Shown: positions 43,718 through 52,606 of the stretch, in pieces
Numbering within the stretch: position 1 is the first letter of the stretch
Layout: the number at the start of each line of letters is the position of its first letter
Assembly (NCBI RefSeq): GCF_049257235.1
Contig: NZ_JBMMUF010000003.1
Span: forward strand, 124,001-188,000
Source: Pseudoalteromonas sp049257235
GTDB taxonomy: Bacteria; Pseudomonadota; Gammaproteobacteria; Enterobacterales; Alteromonadaceae
Direction of reading: 5' to 3'
Length of the DNA stretch: 64,000 bases
Notes under the pieces: model-generated
Seen by the model: the letters and a program-made list of their open reading frames with translations, nothing else
Told to the model about the DNA's origin: nothing
Databases searched by the model: none
Position numbers and translations under genes: made by a program

Positions 43718-44710
43718 TTAATTGGCTTCACGCTGTATGTGCATCGCCCGCTTAATTCCTGCTTCTAGAAACATGGCGTAGGCCCGCTTTTGCAAGCCCT
43801 CTTCTGTGGGCTCAAACTGTTTTGGGAAACTTCCTACTAAGCTCGCAAGGTCACTATCCGGGTTTTCTTGTACATGGGTTTGTATGGCTTTGAGCCACTG
43901 TGAGGGTTGTGCAAGCTGCGTTTTATTCATGAGCGCCCCGTGCCCAGGCAAAATAGCCTCTAAAGGTAATGCCGAGAACGTTTGTAGCGCACTTATCCAT
44001 GAGGCAAAGTTACCTTCACCGGGGTAAGGTAACATATCAACAATATCGGCACCCACGAGCACTTTATCTGTTTCTACCAATACCACTAAGTCACCCTCTG
44101 TGTGCGCTGACAGTGGCTGGACTTGCACCGCTACCCCACCTAAATCGAAAGATTCGGTGGAACCTACAATATGCTTCGGTTCTTTGAAGGACAAATCTTG
44201 CCAATTCGCTAACCTTGCTTTCGCGCGGGTAATTTTTTCTTGCCATTGCCCTTGCTCATCTTCTGGCAACTGCGCCATGCGTTGCTCACTTAAGGCAATG
44301 CTTTTAGCAAAGCCATCAAGTCGCTCGTTAAGCTGCTGATGGGCACGATGAAAGGCCTCACCGAGATGCGTATGCACAATCAATTGTGCGTCAGGAAAAT
44401 GCTGTTGCACCATAGCTAAACCAAGTAAATGGTCATCATGCGCATGAGACACTAATAGGTAACACAAAGGTGCGGTGAGCTTGTCCTTGAGTACATCGAT
44501 AAACGCCTGTGTTTGTGCAAACTCTCCTGGGGCATCGACTAATAACGCACACTGCTGGCCTTGAATAAGCGCTTGGTTTGAATCATAAAAGCGTAGCTTT
44601 TCACTTTGTTGAACAAAGGTCACATGCTCACTCACCGACTGCCATGTTTGTTGCGCCCCGGCAGCTGTGGTTACAGCAGCTAGAGCGATTGCGATAAGGT
44701 AGTTACGCAT
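43718..44710 (-). CDS. Secreted MBL-fold metallo-hydrolase
   Basis: From the ATG at 44710 (ribosome site AAGGTG, eight bases upstream) the product is 330 residues with a signal peptide ending AAGA. The metallo-beta-lactamase zinc motif is SHAHDDHLLG (HxHxDH), and further ligands are likely in LSAHTEGD and ILPGHGAL. The longer frame from 44779 runs through the upstream terminator hairpin and is rejected. The fold is subclass-B3-like, but the length and the extra helical part after the active site argue for a general hydrolase. A beta-lactamase role is only a possibility. Confidence 0.85.
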   Translation of the reverse strand: MRNYLIAIALAAVTTAAGAQQTWQSVSEHVTFVQQSEKLRFYDSNQALIQGQQCALLVDAPGEFAQTQAFIDVLKDKLTAPLCYLLVSHAHDDHLLGLAMVQQHFPDAQLIVHTHLGEAFHRAHQQLNERLDGFAKSIALSEQRMAQLPEDEQGQWQEKITRAKARLANWQDLSFKEPKHIVGSTESFDLGGVAVQVQPLSAHTEGDLVVLVETDKVLVGADIVDMLPYPGEGNFASWISALQTFSALPLEAILPGHGALMNKTQLAQPSQWLKAIQTHVQENPDSDLASLVGSFPKQFEPTEEGLQKRAYAMFLEAGIKRAMHIQREAN

Positions 44711-44744
44711 AATATGCACCTTATTGTTGATTGTATTAAAAAAC

Positions 44745-44766
44745 AAAGGCGCTCTGAGGCGCCTTT
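44745..44766. terminator. Intrinsic terminator after zapA
   Basis: AAAGGCGC (44745-44752) pairs with GCGCCTTT (44759-44766); on the minus strand it is followed by GTTTTTTAA. It lies between the zapA stop and the MBL gene start. Confidence 0.85.
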
Positions 44767-44771
44767 TTTGT

Positions 44772-45062
44772 TTATTCATCCTGTTTTAACGCAGCTTCGA
44801 GCTTATCGCATAGCGCGCTATGCTGCATATATTGCTGCTGTAATTGCGCTTTGGCTTCTAGCAACTCATGGGATAAATTCAACGCAGCCATCAGCAGCGC
44901 TTTTTCATCATTACGAATTGCTGAGCGCGCGCGCATTTGCTCAACATTAGCATTCAAATTTTCGGCAGCAGCGAGCAGTGCCTGCTCCTGTCCTTGCGGG
45001 CAAGCAAATTGATGCTCTCTGCCAAGCAGATTAACTTTGACGCTGTGCCCTTTGTCGCTCAT
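44772..45062 (-). CDS. zapA: Cell division protein ZapA
   Basis: The 96-residue protein starts with KVNLLGREHQFACPQGQEQAL, typical of ZapA, and continues as a long helix with a coiled-coil heptad pattern. It cross-links FtsZ protofilaments at midcell. It shares one base with the coiled-coil gene upstream. The 6S RNA gene that follows zapA in enterics was not seen. Confidence 0.92.
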   Translation of the reverse strand: MSDKGHSVKVNLLGREHQFACPQGQEQALLAAAENLNANVEQMRARSAIRNDEKALLMAALNLSHELLEAKAQLQQQYMQHSALCDKLEAALKQDE

Positions 45063-45283
45063 TAACTTGCCGCTTGTAATTTCTCAAGTAAGGAGCTGAG
45101 TGTTGTGCTTGTTTCTTTTTGCTGTTCTTCACTCTCAAGCACTTCTAGCTGCAAGGTTTCATTTTCATCTTGAAGCTTCGCATTGTGCTCTCGCAAAGTC
45201 GTGATCTCTTGGCTCAACTGTGCATTGCGTGCAATCAGGTTATCGACCAGTTGTTCGAGTTGGGAAAGGGTTTCTTGATTCAT
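45062..45283 (-). CDS. Small coiled-coil protein (TIGR02449/ZapB-like)
   Basis: From the ATG at 45283 the product has 73 residues, MNQETLSQLEQLVDNLIARN, almost entirely coiled coil. The longer frame from 45412 adds 43 residues with no support. TIGR02449 proteins are found next to zapA in marine gammaproteobacteria; by position and form it may cooperate with ZapA like ZapB, an inference. Confidence 0.8.
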   Translation of the reverse strand: MNQETLSQLEQLVDNLIARNAQLSQEITTLREHNAKLQDENETLQLEVLESEEQQKETSTTLSSLLEKLQAAS

Positions 45284-45534
45284 AAATGCGCTCTTTAAAC
45301 TGTTGATTAGAGTATGCAAATGTAAAGCAATATGCCTAGCGATGCTAGGACTTGTGGCCGAATTCCTGTAAATTTTGCCAGTATTAACAAGCAGTTCATT
45401 TTCAAAGCTCATCAGTTCAGCTGTGATTAAACGAGTCAGTATGATTTTCGCTCAATTATTGATTGTATTTTGTGGCTGTCGCTTGTGCACAAATACCAGT
45501 AAAATACCCGTACACATAATGCTATGGACTTACT

Positions 45535-46374
45535 ATGCTCAGTTATCGCCATTCTTTTCACGCAGGCAATCCTGCAGATGTCATCAAACACTTGATACTT
45601 GCTCAATCACTCAAACACATGGTGAAAAAAGATAAGCCGTTTGATTACATTGATACTCACTCTGGCGCAGGGTTTTTCGCACTCGAAAACGCTGACATGC
45701 AAAAAACCAAAGAGTACGAAGATGGCATTGCGAAGTTATGGGACTACCAAGGTGAAGTAGCAGCGATAAGTGAATATGTAGCACTTATCAAAGGGCTGAA
45801 TAACACTGAATCACTGGCGCATTATCCCGGCTCTCCGAAAGTGGCAGAGCAGTATTTACGTAAACACGATAAAGGCTGGTTTTTTGAACTGCACCCTCAA
45901 GATTTGACGCTGTTAGAAAAAAATATGAGCGGTAAGCGCTCACTGCGCGTTAAAGGCGAAAATGGCTTTACGGGTTTACTGGGTTTAGTTCCCCCTATTT
46001 CACGCCGCGCTTGCGTGTTAATGGACCCACCCTATGAAATTAAAACCGATTACGACAAAGCCGTGGACAGCTTAATAAAGGCCCATAAGCGCTTTAGCAC
46101 AGGTACTTATTTACTGTGGTATCCCGTAGTCGAGCGTGAGCGTATTGATAGAATCGAGCAACGATTACAGCAAAGTGGTATCAAGAACATTCAATTATTT
46201 GAACTAGCAACCAGCGCAGATACAGACGTCCATGGCATGACTGCATCAGGCATGATTGCGATTAACCCGCCGTATACCTTGATGCAAACGATGCAAGAAG
46301 TACTTCCTGAACTTGTATCATTGTTGAGTGATGAAACAGGCTTTTATCGCGCCGAACAACTCGTTGCGGAATAA
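45535..46374 (+). CDS. rlmJ: 23S rRNA A2030 N6-methyltransferase RlmJ
   Basis: The 279-residue enzyme begins LSYRHSFHAGNPADVIKH, highly conserved in RlmJ, and has the catalytic DPPYEIK motif and IDTHSGAGFFAL for SAM binding. It methylates A2030 of 23S rRNA. It stands alone, converging on a cation efflux gene. Confidence 0.95.
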   Translation: MLSYRHSFHAGNPADVIKHLILAQSLKHMVKKDKPFDYIDTHSGAGFFALENADMQKTKEYEDGIAKLWDYQGEVAAISEYVALIKGLNNTESLAHYPGSPKVAEQYLRKHDKGWFFELHPQDLTLLEKNMSGKRSLRVKGENGFTGLLGLVPPISRRACVLMDPPYEIKTDYDKAVDSLIKAHKRFSTGTYLLWYPVVERERIDRIEQRLQQSGIKNIQLFELATSADTDVHGMTASGMIAINPPYTLMQTMQEVLPELVSLLSDETGFYRAEQLVAE

Positions 46375-46390
46375 GGCCAGTGCGCACAGC

Positions 46391-47314
46391 TTAAGCTTTG
46401 CGCGTGGCTGATACTGGATCTTGGTGGATAAGCACATCCACCTCACCGCCAAACTCAGGATGCTTGCTCAAACTAAACGCTTCTTTGACCATCGCCTCCA
46501 CTTCATCGGCAATGGCGTGAGCTTGCACCAGCGTAATGTGGTCATCTAATTCTAAATGAAATTCAACAAAACGCACCTTGCCTCCTTGGCGCGTGCGCAG
46601 AGCGTGTACTCCATGTACGGCTTCATGAGCACAGGCAACGGCGACAATGTGTTCTTTTTCATGCTCAGGTAATTCTTTATCCATCAAATGTGATGAGCTT
46701 TCCATGGCAATTTGCCAAGCATTAAACAGCAAGTAAGCGGCAACGAATAAGGCAAAGAAAGGATCCGCTCCGCTGACGCCGTAATAAGCCAGCGCCAGCG
46801 CCACCATCACGGCGATATTGAGCATTAAGTCACCTTTGTAATGCAGTGAGTCAGCTTTTAAAGCCACCGATTCTGTACGTTTGATTGCTTGAAACTGCAC
46901 GAATACCACAATCAAAGTACAGACAATAGCGAACACACTGACCCACACACCTAATAAAGAATGCGTGATAGCCACAGGATTAAAGAAACGCTCAATGGCA
47001 TGAAATGCCAGTAAACAACCGCTACCCGCTATGAACGCAGCTTGCCCAAGGCCCGCAAGAGCCTCAGCTTTACCGTGACCAAACCGGTGATCATCATCAG
47101 CCGGTTTCAATGCATAACTGAGCACAAAAAAGTTAACCAAGGTCGCACTGACATCAAGCAAAGAGTCGGTTAATGAGCCCAGCATGGCTGCGGAGCCCGA
47201 AGCAATCCATGCCCATGCTTTAGCGGCAATCATTAAACTCACCATTACCAGGGTGGTCATACTCGCGGCCTTAACCCAAAAGTCATAACTGCGTGTTGTT
47301 TTTTCTGCCTGCAT
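46391..47314 (-). CDS. Cation diffusion facilitator (FieF-like)
   Basis: From the ATG at 47314 (AAGGTAG upstream) the product has 307 residues; the longer frame to 47404 is not supported. It has six membrane segments, the metal sites SLTDSLLD and ADSLHYKGD, DHRFGHGKAEALA in the loop and a cytoplasmic C-terminal domain ending LIHQDP. It is close to E. coli FieF, which exports zinc and ferrous iron using the proton gradient. The substrate here is not proven. Confidence 0.9.
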   Translation of the reverse strand: MQAEKTTRSYDFWVKAASMTTLVMVSLMIAAKAWAWIASGSAAMLGSLTDSLLDVSATLVNFFVLSYALKPADDDHRFGHGKAEALAGLGQAAFIAGSGCLLAFHAIERFFNPVAITHSLLGVWVSVFAIVCTLIVVFVQFQAIKRTESVALKADSLHYKGDLMLNIAVMVALALAYYGVSGADPFFALFVAAYLLFNAWQIAMESSSHLMDKELPEHEKEHIVAVACAHEAVHGVHALRTRQGGKVRFVEFHLELDDHITLVQAHAIADEVEAMVKEAFSLSKHPEFGGEVDVLIHQDPVSATRKA

Positions 47315-47425
47315 GTAACTACCTTGTCTACCGATGTTTTCACCTAACTTACGTGCTTTATTGTAACCAGTTTTGATATACTCAGGCCACATTTGGCAAT
47401 ACAACTTTGGTTGCTCACTAACACC

Positions 47426-47890
47426 ATGCTAGACATCATCTTATTCCAACCTGAGATTCCACCGAATACAGGTAATATCATTCGTTTATGTGCTAACACA
47501 GGTTATCGTCTGCATCTGATTGAGCCTTTAGGCTTTGAGTGGGATGATAAGCGAATCAAACGCGCAGGCCTTGATTATCATGAGTTCTCGCAAGTGCAGC
47601 GTCACCAAGACTTGCAAAGTTACATTGATAGCCAGCAACCAAAACGTATTTTTGCCTGCACAACTAAAGGTAAAAAATACCATCATGAAGTGCAGTACCA
47701 AGCAGGCGATGCGCTGTTGTTTGGCCCTGAAACACGCGGATTACCTAATGATGTAATTATGTCACTGCCCGAAGAGCAGCGTGTTCGCATCCCTATGCAA
47801 GCCAATAGCCGCAGTATGAACTTATCGAATGCGGTTGCAGTGTTTGTATTTGAGTCATGGCGCCAACTGGATTTTAACGGTGCGGTTTAA
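47426..47890 (+). CDS. trmL: tRNA (cytidine34-2'-O)-methyltransferase TrmL
   Basis: The 154-residue protein from the ATG at 47426 starts MLDIILFQPEIPPNTGNIIR, aligning with E. coli TrmL. It has the trefoil-knot SAM site LFGPETRGLP and IPMQANSRSMNLSNAVAV. It methylates the wobble base of leucine tRNAs. The frame opens at 47393, but the family start is clear. Confidence 0.95.
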   Translation: MLDIILFQPEIPPNTGNIIRLCANTGYRLHLIEPLGFEWDDKRIKRAGLDYHEFSQVQRHQDLQSYIDSQQPKRIFACTTKGKKYHHEVQYQAGDALLFGPETRGLPNDVIMSLPEEQRVRIPMQANSRSMNLSNAVAVFVFESWRQLDFNGAV

Positions 47891-47918
47891 CCTGCCCTCA
47901 CCCAAGAGAAATATTGAT

Positions 47919-48773
47919 ATGAATCTTTCAAACGAGCTTATTACCCAACTAGTTACGCAGGCATTGGCAGAGGATTTAGACGGCCAGAGCCCACAAGAGG
48001 GTGACATTACCGCGCAACTTATCCCACAAGACCAACAAGCACATGCCAATGTTATTACCCGAGAAGCAGCGACTTTTTGTGGTAAAGCGCTAGTGATTGA
48101 AGTGTTTAAGCAAGTTGACCCAAGCGTAACCCTTAGCTTTGAAGTTGAAGATGGCGAGCGTGTTGAGCCTGATCAACTCCTGTTTAGCGCCAAAGGTAAT
48201 GCACGAGCAATTTTAACCGCTGAGCGCACCGCCCTTAACTTTGTGCAAACACTCAGTGCTACCGCCTCTGCGGCGCATACCTATGCTCAGGTACTCGCGG
48301 GCTCAAATACCAAAATATTAGATACCCGCAAGACCATTCCTGGGCTGCGTGCCTTGCAAAAGTATGCGGTAAAGTGTGGTGGCGGTCATAACCATCGTAT
48401 TGGTTTGTTCGACGCATTCTTAATTAAAGAGAACCATATCGCCGCATGTGGTGGTATTACCGCAGCAGTCACTCAAGCCCGTGCCAACCACCCCAACAAA
48501 CCCGTTGAAGTTGAAGTTGAAAACCTTACTGAGCTCGATGAGGCATTAGCTGCTGGCAGCGATATCATCATGCTGGATAATTTTTCTCTTGCAGATGTTG
48601 CAACCGCTGTTGAGAAAAATGCAGGAAAAGCAAAATTGGAAGTTTCAGGGAACATAACGCTAGACACATTGAAACAATATGCTAACGTTGGCGTTGATTT
48701 TGTTTCTAGTGGTGCACTCACAAAGCACATAGAAGCAATTGATTTATCAATGCGTTTTATAAAAATGGTGTAA
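47919..48773 (+). CDS. nadC: Quinolinate phosphoribosyltransferase NadC
   Basis: The 284-residue enzyme starts MNLSNELITQLV from the ATG at 47919; the longer frame (47829) overlaps trmL and is not supported. It carries ERTALNFVQTLSATAS, the conserved DTRKTIPGLR, KCGGGHNHRIGL and IMLDNFSL. It makes nicotinate mononucleotide from quinolinate in NAD synthesis. A nadC gene beside the pilA locus is common in gammaproteobacteria. Confidence 0.95.
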   Translation: MNLSNELITQLVTQALAEDLDGQSPQEGDITAQLIPQDQQAHANVITREAATFCGKALVIEVFKQVDPSVTLSFEVEDGERVEPDQLLFSAKGNARAILTAERTALNFVQTLSATASAAHTYAQVLAGSNTKILDTRKTIPGLRALQKYAVKCGGGHNHRIGLFDAFLIKENHIAACGGITAAVTQARANHPNKPVEVEVENLTELDEALAAGSDIIMLDNFSLADVATAVEKNAGKAKLEVSGNITLDTLKQYANVGVDFVSSGALTKHIEAIDLSMRFIKMV

Positions 48774-49145
48774 TTGCTCAAAAATGTTGCAATTGCAGGT
48801 ACGATTGTTACATTTTGTTATAAAAGGGCTATTCAAAGCAAAACAGCCGTGATAGCATCTAGTTTCAAAGAATTAGATTTATAAAAAAAAGTAATACTTT
48901 CTTATAGATCAAACTAGTTGTAACAATGGAAGATTATAGTGGTCGTTAAAATCGAGTTAAAGTTAGTAGCATTTTGAAAATTGGCTATACTTTAGCTTAA
49001 CTTAACGTTATTAGGTCTTCTTGTGCGAGTTGTTTTATGCCCAATAAACACAAAACGGCCCGTACTTAAGAGTGATTGATACTGTAGTTTAGTATTAGAT
49101 CTCAGGTTACCTTAACTTTGCCCAACAATCCTTTAGGAGAGGAAA
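48774..49145 (+). promoter_or_regulatory. nadC-pilA intergenic region, pilA leader
   Basis: This 372-base stretch has no credible coding frame and is AT-rich. It contains the sigma-54-like element at 48981-48998 and a strong ribosome site TAGGAGAGG just before pilA. No terminator with a T run is evident after nadC. A long untranslated pilA leader of about 130-150 bases is implied. Confidence 0.6.
48981..48998 (+). promoter_or_regulatory. Candidate sigma-54 promoter of pilA
   Basis: TTGGCTATACTTTAGCTT has the GG-N10-GC core spacing of sigma-54 promoters, with TTGGC and a TT(A)GC box. Pilin genes of many gammaproteobacteria use sigma-54 with PilR. It is weaker than consensus in the -12 box, so the call is tentative. 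Confidence 0.45.
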
Positions 49146-49568
49146 ATGGAAAAAATGACCCACAACAAACAACAAGGTTTTACCCTTATTGAATTAATGA
49201 TCGTTGTAGCGATCATCGGTATTCTTGCAGCTATCGCGTTGCCGGCGTATCAAGACTATACAATCCGTGCAAAAGTTTCAGAAGGTGTGGTACAGGCGTC
49301 TGGAGCGAAAGCAACAGTGTCTGAAAACTATGCAAGCAATGTGGCAGACAGATGCGCAGGTGTAAGCGTTGGAACCGTTGGTGATACAACTATCTCGTGT
49401 ACCTCTGGCACAGGCGTAATCCAAGCTTCTGTAGCTGAGCCTAATGTTGGTCCTATTATCATGAATTTAACACCAACTTTCTCAACAGCTGGAACTGATT
49501 GGAGTTGTTCTACGCCTACAGCTGCACAGTACAAATACGTACCTGCTGAGTGTCGTAAAGCAAGCTAA
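49146..49568 (+). CDS. pilA: Type IV major pilin PilA
   Basis: The 140-residue prepilin has a leader ending at Gly11, with cleavage before Phe12 (GFTLIELMIVVAIIGILAAI) and the Glu5 of the mature protein. Four Cys (70, 85, 121 and 136) include the C-terminal pair that closes the D-loop (CSTPT...PAEC). The chain ends in Arg-Lys-Ala-Ser; a C-terminal Ser is the acceptor for TfpO-type glycosylation, and a ligase-like gene follows. The pilin is processed by PilD and assembled by PilB/PilC. Confidence 0.96.
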   Translation: MEKMTHNKQQGFTLIELMIVVAIIGILAAIALPAYQDYTIRAKVSEGVVQASGAKATVSENYASNVADRCAGVSVGTVGDTTISCTSGTGVIQASVAEPNVGPIIMNLTPTFSTAGTDWSCSTPTAAQYKYVPAECRKAS

Positions 49569-49577
49569 TAAATACTT

Positions 49578-49604
49578 AACGAAGAGCCACATTGGCTCTT
49601 CGTT
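49578..49604 (+). terminator. Hairpin terminator after pilA
   Basis: AACGAAGAGCC (49578-49588) pairs perfectly with GGCTCTTCGTT (49594-49604), followed by TTGC. The T run is short, so partial read-through into the ligase-like gene is plausible. This would keep pilin in excess. Confidence 0.75.
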
Positions 49605-49629
49605 TTGCTTAATAATGGAACCTAATTAA

Positions 49630-50829
49630 GTGGGGGTAGAAACAGTATACGACACATATAGGTGGCTAGAAGTCTTGGTGATCGCGCTAGCTCTTATATT
49701 TTTTAAGCTTCCATCTAAACACAAAGTCCAGAACCTTTTTTTTGCTCTCTGCTTTTTTTCAATTTTAAGTTTAATTTTTTCTCCTCATGAATATCGACTG
49801 CATTGTGCTTTCGCTACAACCTTGACTCTAGGTCTATACTTATTAGCAATGCTGTCTTCCGATAGTCATAAATGGTTAAGTAACATCGTCGTATATCCAA
49901 CACTTCTCTATAGCCAATTAGTCGTATCAGTAGTAGTAATTGTAGGGTTAACGGCTCTTACACTGGAGGGGAAATTTATCATCGACCCCTATAGTTATTT
50001 TGACAATGTTAGATATCTCAACCATATGCAGGTTCTTTGCTTTCCTTTACTACTTAGCTATTTAATTACGACACCGCAGAAAATAGTGAAATTAGTTTGG
50101 CTCTTAATATTCCTGAATTTTGCTGTAGTAGCATATAGTGGAGCAAGAGGGGCGATGCTTGCATTTTTTGTTAGCCTCCTTATATTTTATGTTCACGACA
50201 AAAAAGTAAGCATGAGGTGCTTGGTTTTACTTATCTCAACCGTTTTATTTAGTATTGTTGCGACCGATGAATCGCTGAGGACAATAGCCCGTACAACTTC
50301 CTCAGGGAGACTAACGCTCTGGCTAAGTACGCTGCAACACTTTGAACTTAAACATCTATTTATAGGTACTTCACCTGGGTTGTTCGATTCACGTATTGCT
50401 AACACAGCCTTAAATCACCCCCATAATGCAGTGTTACAACTTACATATGGCTATGGGTTTATTTTTGCTGCAATTGCAATATTTACCTATTTATACCCTA
50501 TTAAACTCTCAATTAAAGAAATTAAAAACGACATTAAATGTAACGTACTTGTAAATATTTTAGTTTCTGCGGGAGTGCTTTCTTTGGTAAGTGGCGTATT
50601 TATTAACCCGTTGGCTCAGCTTTTCCTAGCGGTAACATGGGGAGCTTTGTACTCAAAAGTATGCTCCAAAGATACTGTAAACATACTTGAAATAAGAGTA
50701 AGCTTTATCAAGTTGTTGTTTGCCCTTGTTTTAGTTATAACTTGCTGGCTCAGTTTTGATATGATGCAAAAAAATGCAACTGGTATAATTCGACCTGGTT
50801 TGTGGCTCGACCTTAATATTCACGAGTAA
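49630..50829 (+). CDS. O-antigen-ligase-like pilin glycosyltransferase (TfpO-like)
   Basis: The 399-residue membrane protein has roughly eleven hydrophobic segments and a periplasmic loop with SSGRLTLW and LNHPHNAVLQLTYGYG, the Wzy_C ligase motif with its key His. TfpO/PglL-type enzymes of this family move a glycan from a lipid carrier to pilin. Its place directly after pilA, whose product ends in Ser, supports this over LPS ligase. The start is a GTG with no clear ribosome site, and TTG/GTG codons near 49675 are alternatives. The gene is AT-rich compared with nadC and coaE, suggesting transfer. Confidence 0.75.
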   Translation: MGVETVYDTYRWLEVLVIALALIFFKLPSKHKVQNLFFALCFFSILSLIFSPHEYRLHCAFATTLTLGLYLLAMLSSDSHKWLSNIVVYPTLLYSQLVVSVVVIVGLTALTLEGKFIIDPYSYFDNVRYLNHMQVLCFPLLLSYLITTPQKIVKLVWLLIFLNFAVVAYSGARGAMLAFFVSLLIFYVHDKKVSMRCLVLLISTVLFSIVATDESLRTIARTTSSGRLTLWLSTLQHFELKHLFIGTSPGLFDSRIANTALNHPHNAVLQLTYGYGFIFAAIAIFTYLYPIKLSIKEIKNDIKCNVLVNILVSAGVLSLVSGVFINPLAQLFLAVTWGALYSKVCSKDTVNILEIRVSFIKLLFALVLVITCWLSFDMMQKNATGIIRPGLWLDLNIHE

Positions 50830-50834
50830 AGTAT

Positions 50835-52526
50835 ATGAATTTGAACTCTCCTCTCGCTCGCCGTCTTGCTAACTTAGGTGCATTTGACTTAAACGACTTA
50901 GCGAAACAAAAATCGGAAAGCAACTCTAGCTTAGCTGAAGCAATATGTAATGTAGCGAAAATTAAACCCGTGCAGTTGCAGGCACGAGCATCACAAGTTT
51001 TCCATGTATCTATGATGGATTTGTCTTCTTTTGATATCGAGTCTGTACCAACCAAATTTATAAATGAAAGCTTAATTAAGAAGCATCGCATCTTACCAGT
51101 TTCAGTAAGAGGCAAAACACTGTATATAGCGACTGCTGATCCTACCGACTTTAACGCATTTGAAGATTATGAATTCAATACTGGAATGCAAACGGAAGCA
51201 GTTGTAGTTAGTTTTGACCACCTTGATAAAGCAATTGATTTATTATTTGATAGCTCTTCAGGTTTGGGACTAACTGAAGGCGATATGGAGGAATTGGAGG
51301 GAGTTGAAGCGGATGACAGTCAAAATAAAAAGAATCTCGCGACTGACGTCAACTCTAAGGAAGACGATGCCCCTATCATTGTATATATCAACAAAATTTT
51401 GATGGATGCTATTAAGCGTGGTGCCTCGGATTTACATTTTGAGCCCTATGAAAAACGTTATCGTATTCGCTTTCGTGTCGACGGTGTTTTGCACGAAATA
51501 GCCTCCCCCCCGGTCAATCTTGAGAGCCGTATAGCAGCACGTATCAAAGTCATGTCGCATATGGACTTGGCAGAAAAGCGTAAGCCGCAAGACGGACGCA
51601 TAAAGTTAAAAATTAACGCCAAGAAAAGTATCGATTTTCGTGTGAGTACACTTCCGACTCTGTGGGGCGAAAAAATCGTAATGCGTATTCTTGATAGCTC
51701 CAGCGCCATGCTGGGTATCGATGTTTTGGGTTATGAACCTGAACAAAAAAAACTATATTTGGATGCGCTTGCACAGCCACAAGGGATGATTCTTGTAACG
51801 GGCCCCACAGGTTCAGGTAAAACCGTATCACTCTATACAGGTTTGAATATACTCAACACCACAGAGCGCAATATCAGTACTGCTGAGGACCCTGTTGAAA
51901 TCAACCTTGAAGGCATCAACCAAGTTCAAATTTCCGCTCGCGCTGATATGACCTTTGCTAATGCCCTACGCGCTTTCCTGCGCCAAGACCCTGATGTGGT
52001 GATGGTGGGTGAGATACGTGATTTAGAAACTGCTGAGATAGCAATTAAAGCAGCACAAACGGGACACCTAGTGCTATCAACGCTGCATACAAACTCAGCA
52101 CCAGAAACTCTTACTCGCTTGATGAATATGGGTGTACCATCGTATAACATAGCCAGCTCCGTAAGTTTGATCATTGCGCAACGATTAGCGAGACGTCTGT
52201 GCCCTCACTGCAAAGAGCCTGAAATGCTTCCTCAAGAAGAGTTGCAAAAACAGGGGTTTACACCTGAACAAATTACAAGCCTAACAATTTATAAGCCAAA
52301 AGGGTGTGATGAATGTACCGAAGGGTATAAAGGCCGAGTAGGGATATATGAAGTAATGCCAATTACTCCCAAAATAGCTGAAATTATTATGCGCGGCGGA
52401 AACTCGTTAGAAATAGCCGTCACAGCTAAACAAGAGGGTGTGAACAATTTAAGAGCATCGGGACTAAAGAAAGTAGCTCAAGGGGTTACCAGCTTAGTTG
52501 AAGTTAATCGTGTTACAAATGTGTAG
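50835..52526 (+). CDS. pilB: Type IV pilus assembly ATPase PilB (first copy)
   Basis: The 563-residue ATPase has an N-terminal MshEN-type domain (1-150), then Walker A GPTGSGKTVSLYTG, the Asp and His boxes (TAEDPVEI, GQTGHLVLSTLHTNSAPE-like) and Walker B VVMVGEIRDLETAE. A tetracysteine zinc motif (CPHC...CDEC) lies near residue 455-500. It powers pilus extension. It follows the ligase-like gene by five bases. A second full PilB lies downstream of coaE. Confidence 0.95.
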   Translation: MNLNSPLARRLANLGAFDLNDLAKQKSESNSSLAEAICNVAKIKPVQLQARASQVFHVSMMDLSSFDIESVPTKFINESLIKKHRILPVSVRGKTLYIATADPTDFNAFEDYEFNTGMQTEAVVVSFDHLDKAIDLLFDSSSGLGLTEGDMEELEGVEADDSQNKKNLATDVNSKEDDAPIIVYINKILMDAIKRGASDLHFEPYEKRYRIRFRVDGVLHEIASPPVNLESRIAARIKVMSHMDLAEKRKPQDGRIKLKINAKKSIDFRVSTLPTLWGEKIVMRILDSSSAMLGIDVLGYEPEQKKLYLDALAQPQGMILVTGPTGSGKTVSLYTGLNILNTTERNISTAEDPVEINLEGINQVQISARADMTFANALRAFLRQDPDVVMVGEIRDLETAEIAIKAAQTGHLVLSTLHTNSAPETLTRLMNMGVPSYNIASSVSLIIAQRLARRLCPHCKEPEMLPQEELQKQGFTPEQITSLTIYKPKGCDECTEGYKGRVGIYEVMPITPKIAEIIMRGGNSLEIAVTAKQEGVNNLRASGLKKVAQGVTSLVEVNRVTNV

Positions 52527-52606
52527 CAAAAGCAAACTTCACCTACACTTAGAAACATAAAAATAAATATTTGAACTAGTGTCATAAACAGGATTTGGGA
52601 AATATC

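Noticed and set aside
44711..44771. 6S RNA gene after zapA
   Set aside because: The space holds only a terminator and the MBL gene leader; too short for 6S RNA and no matching structure.
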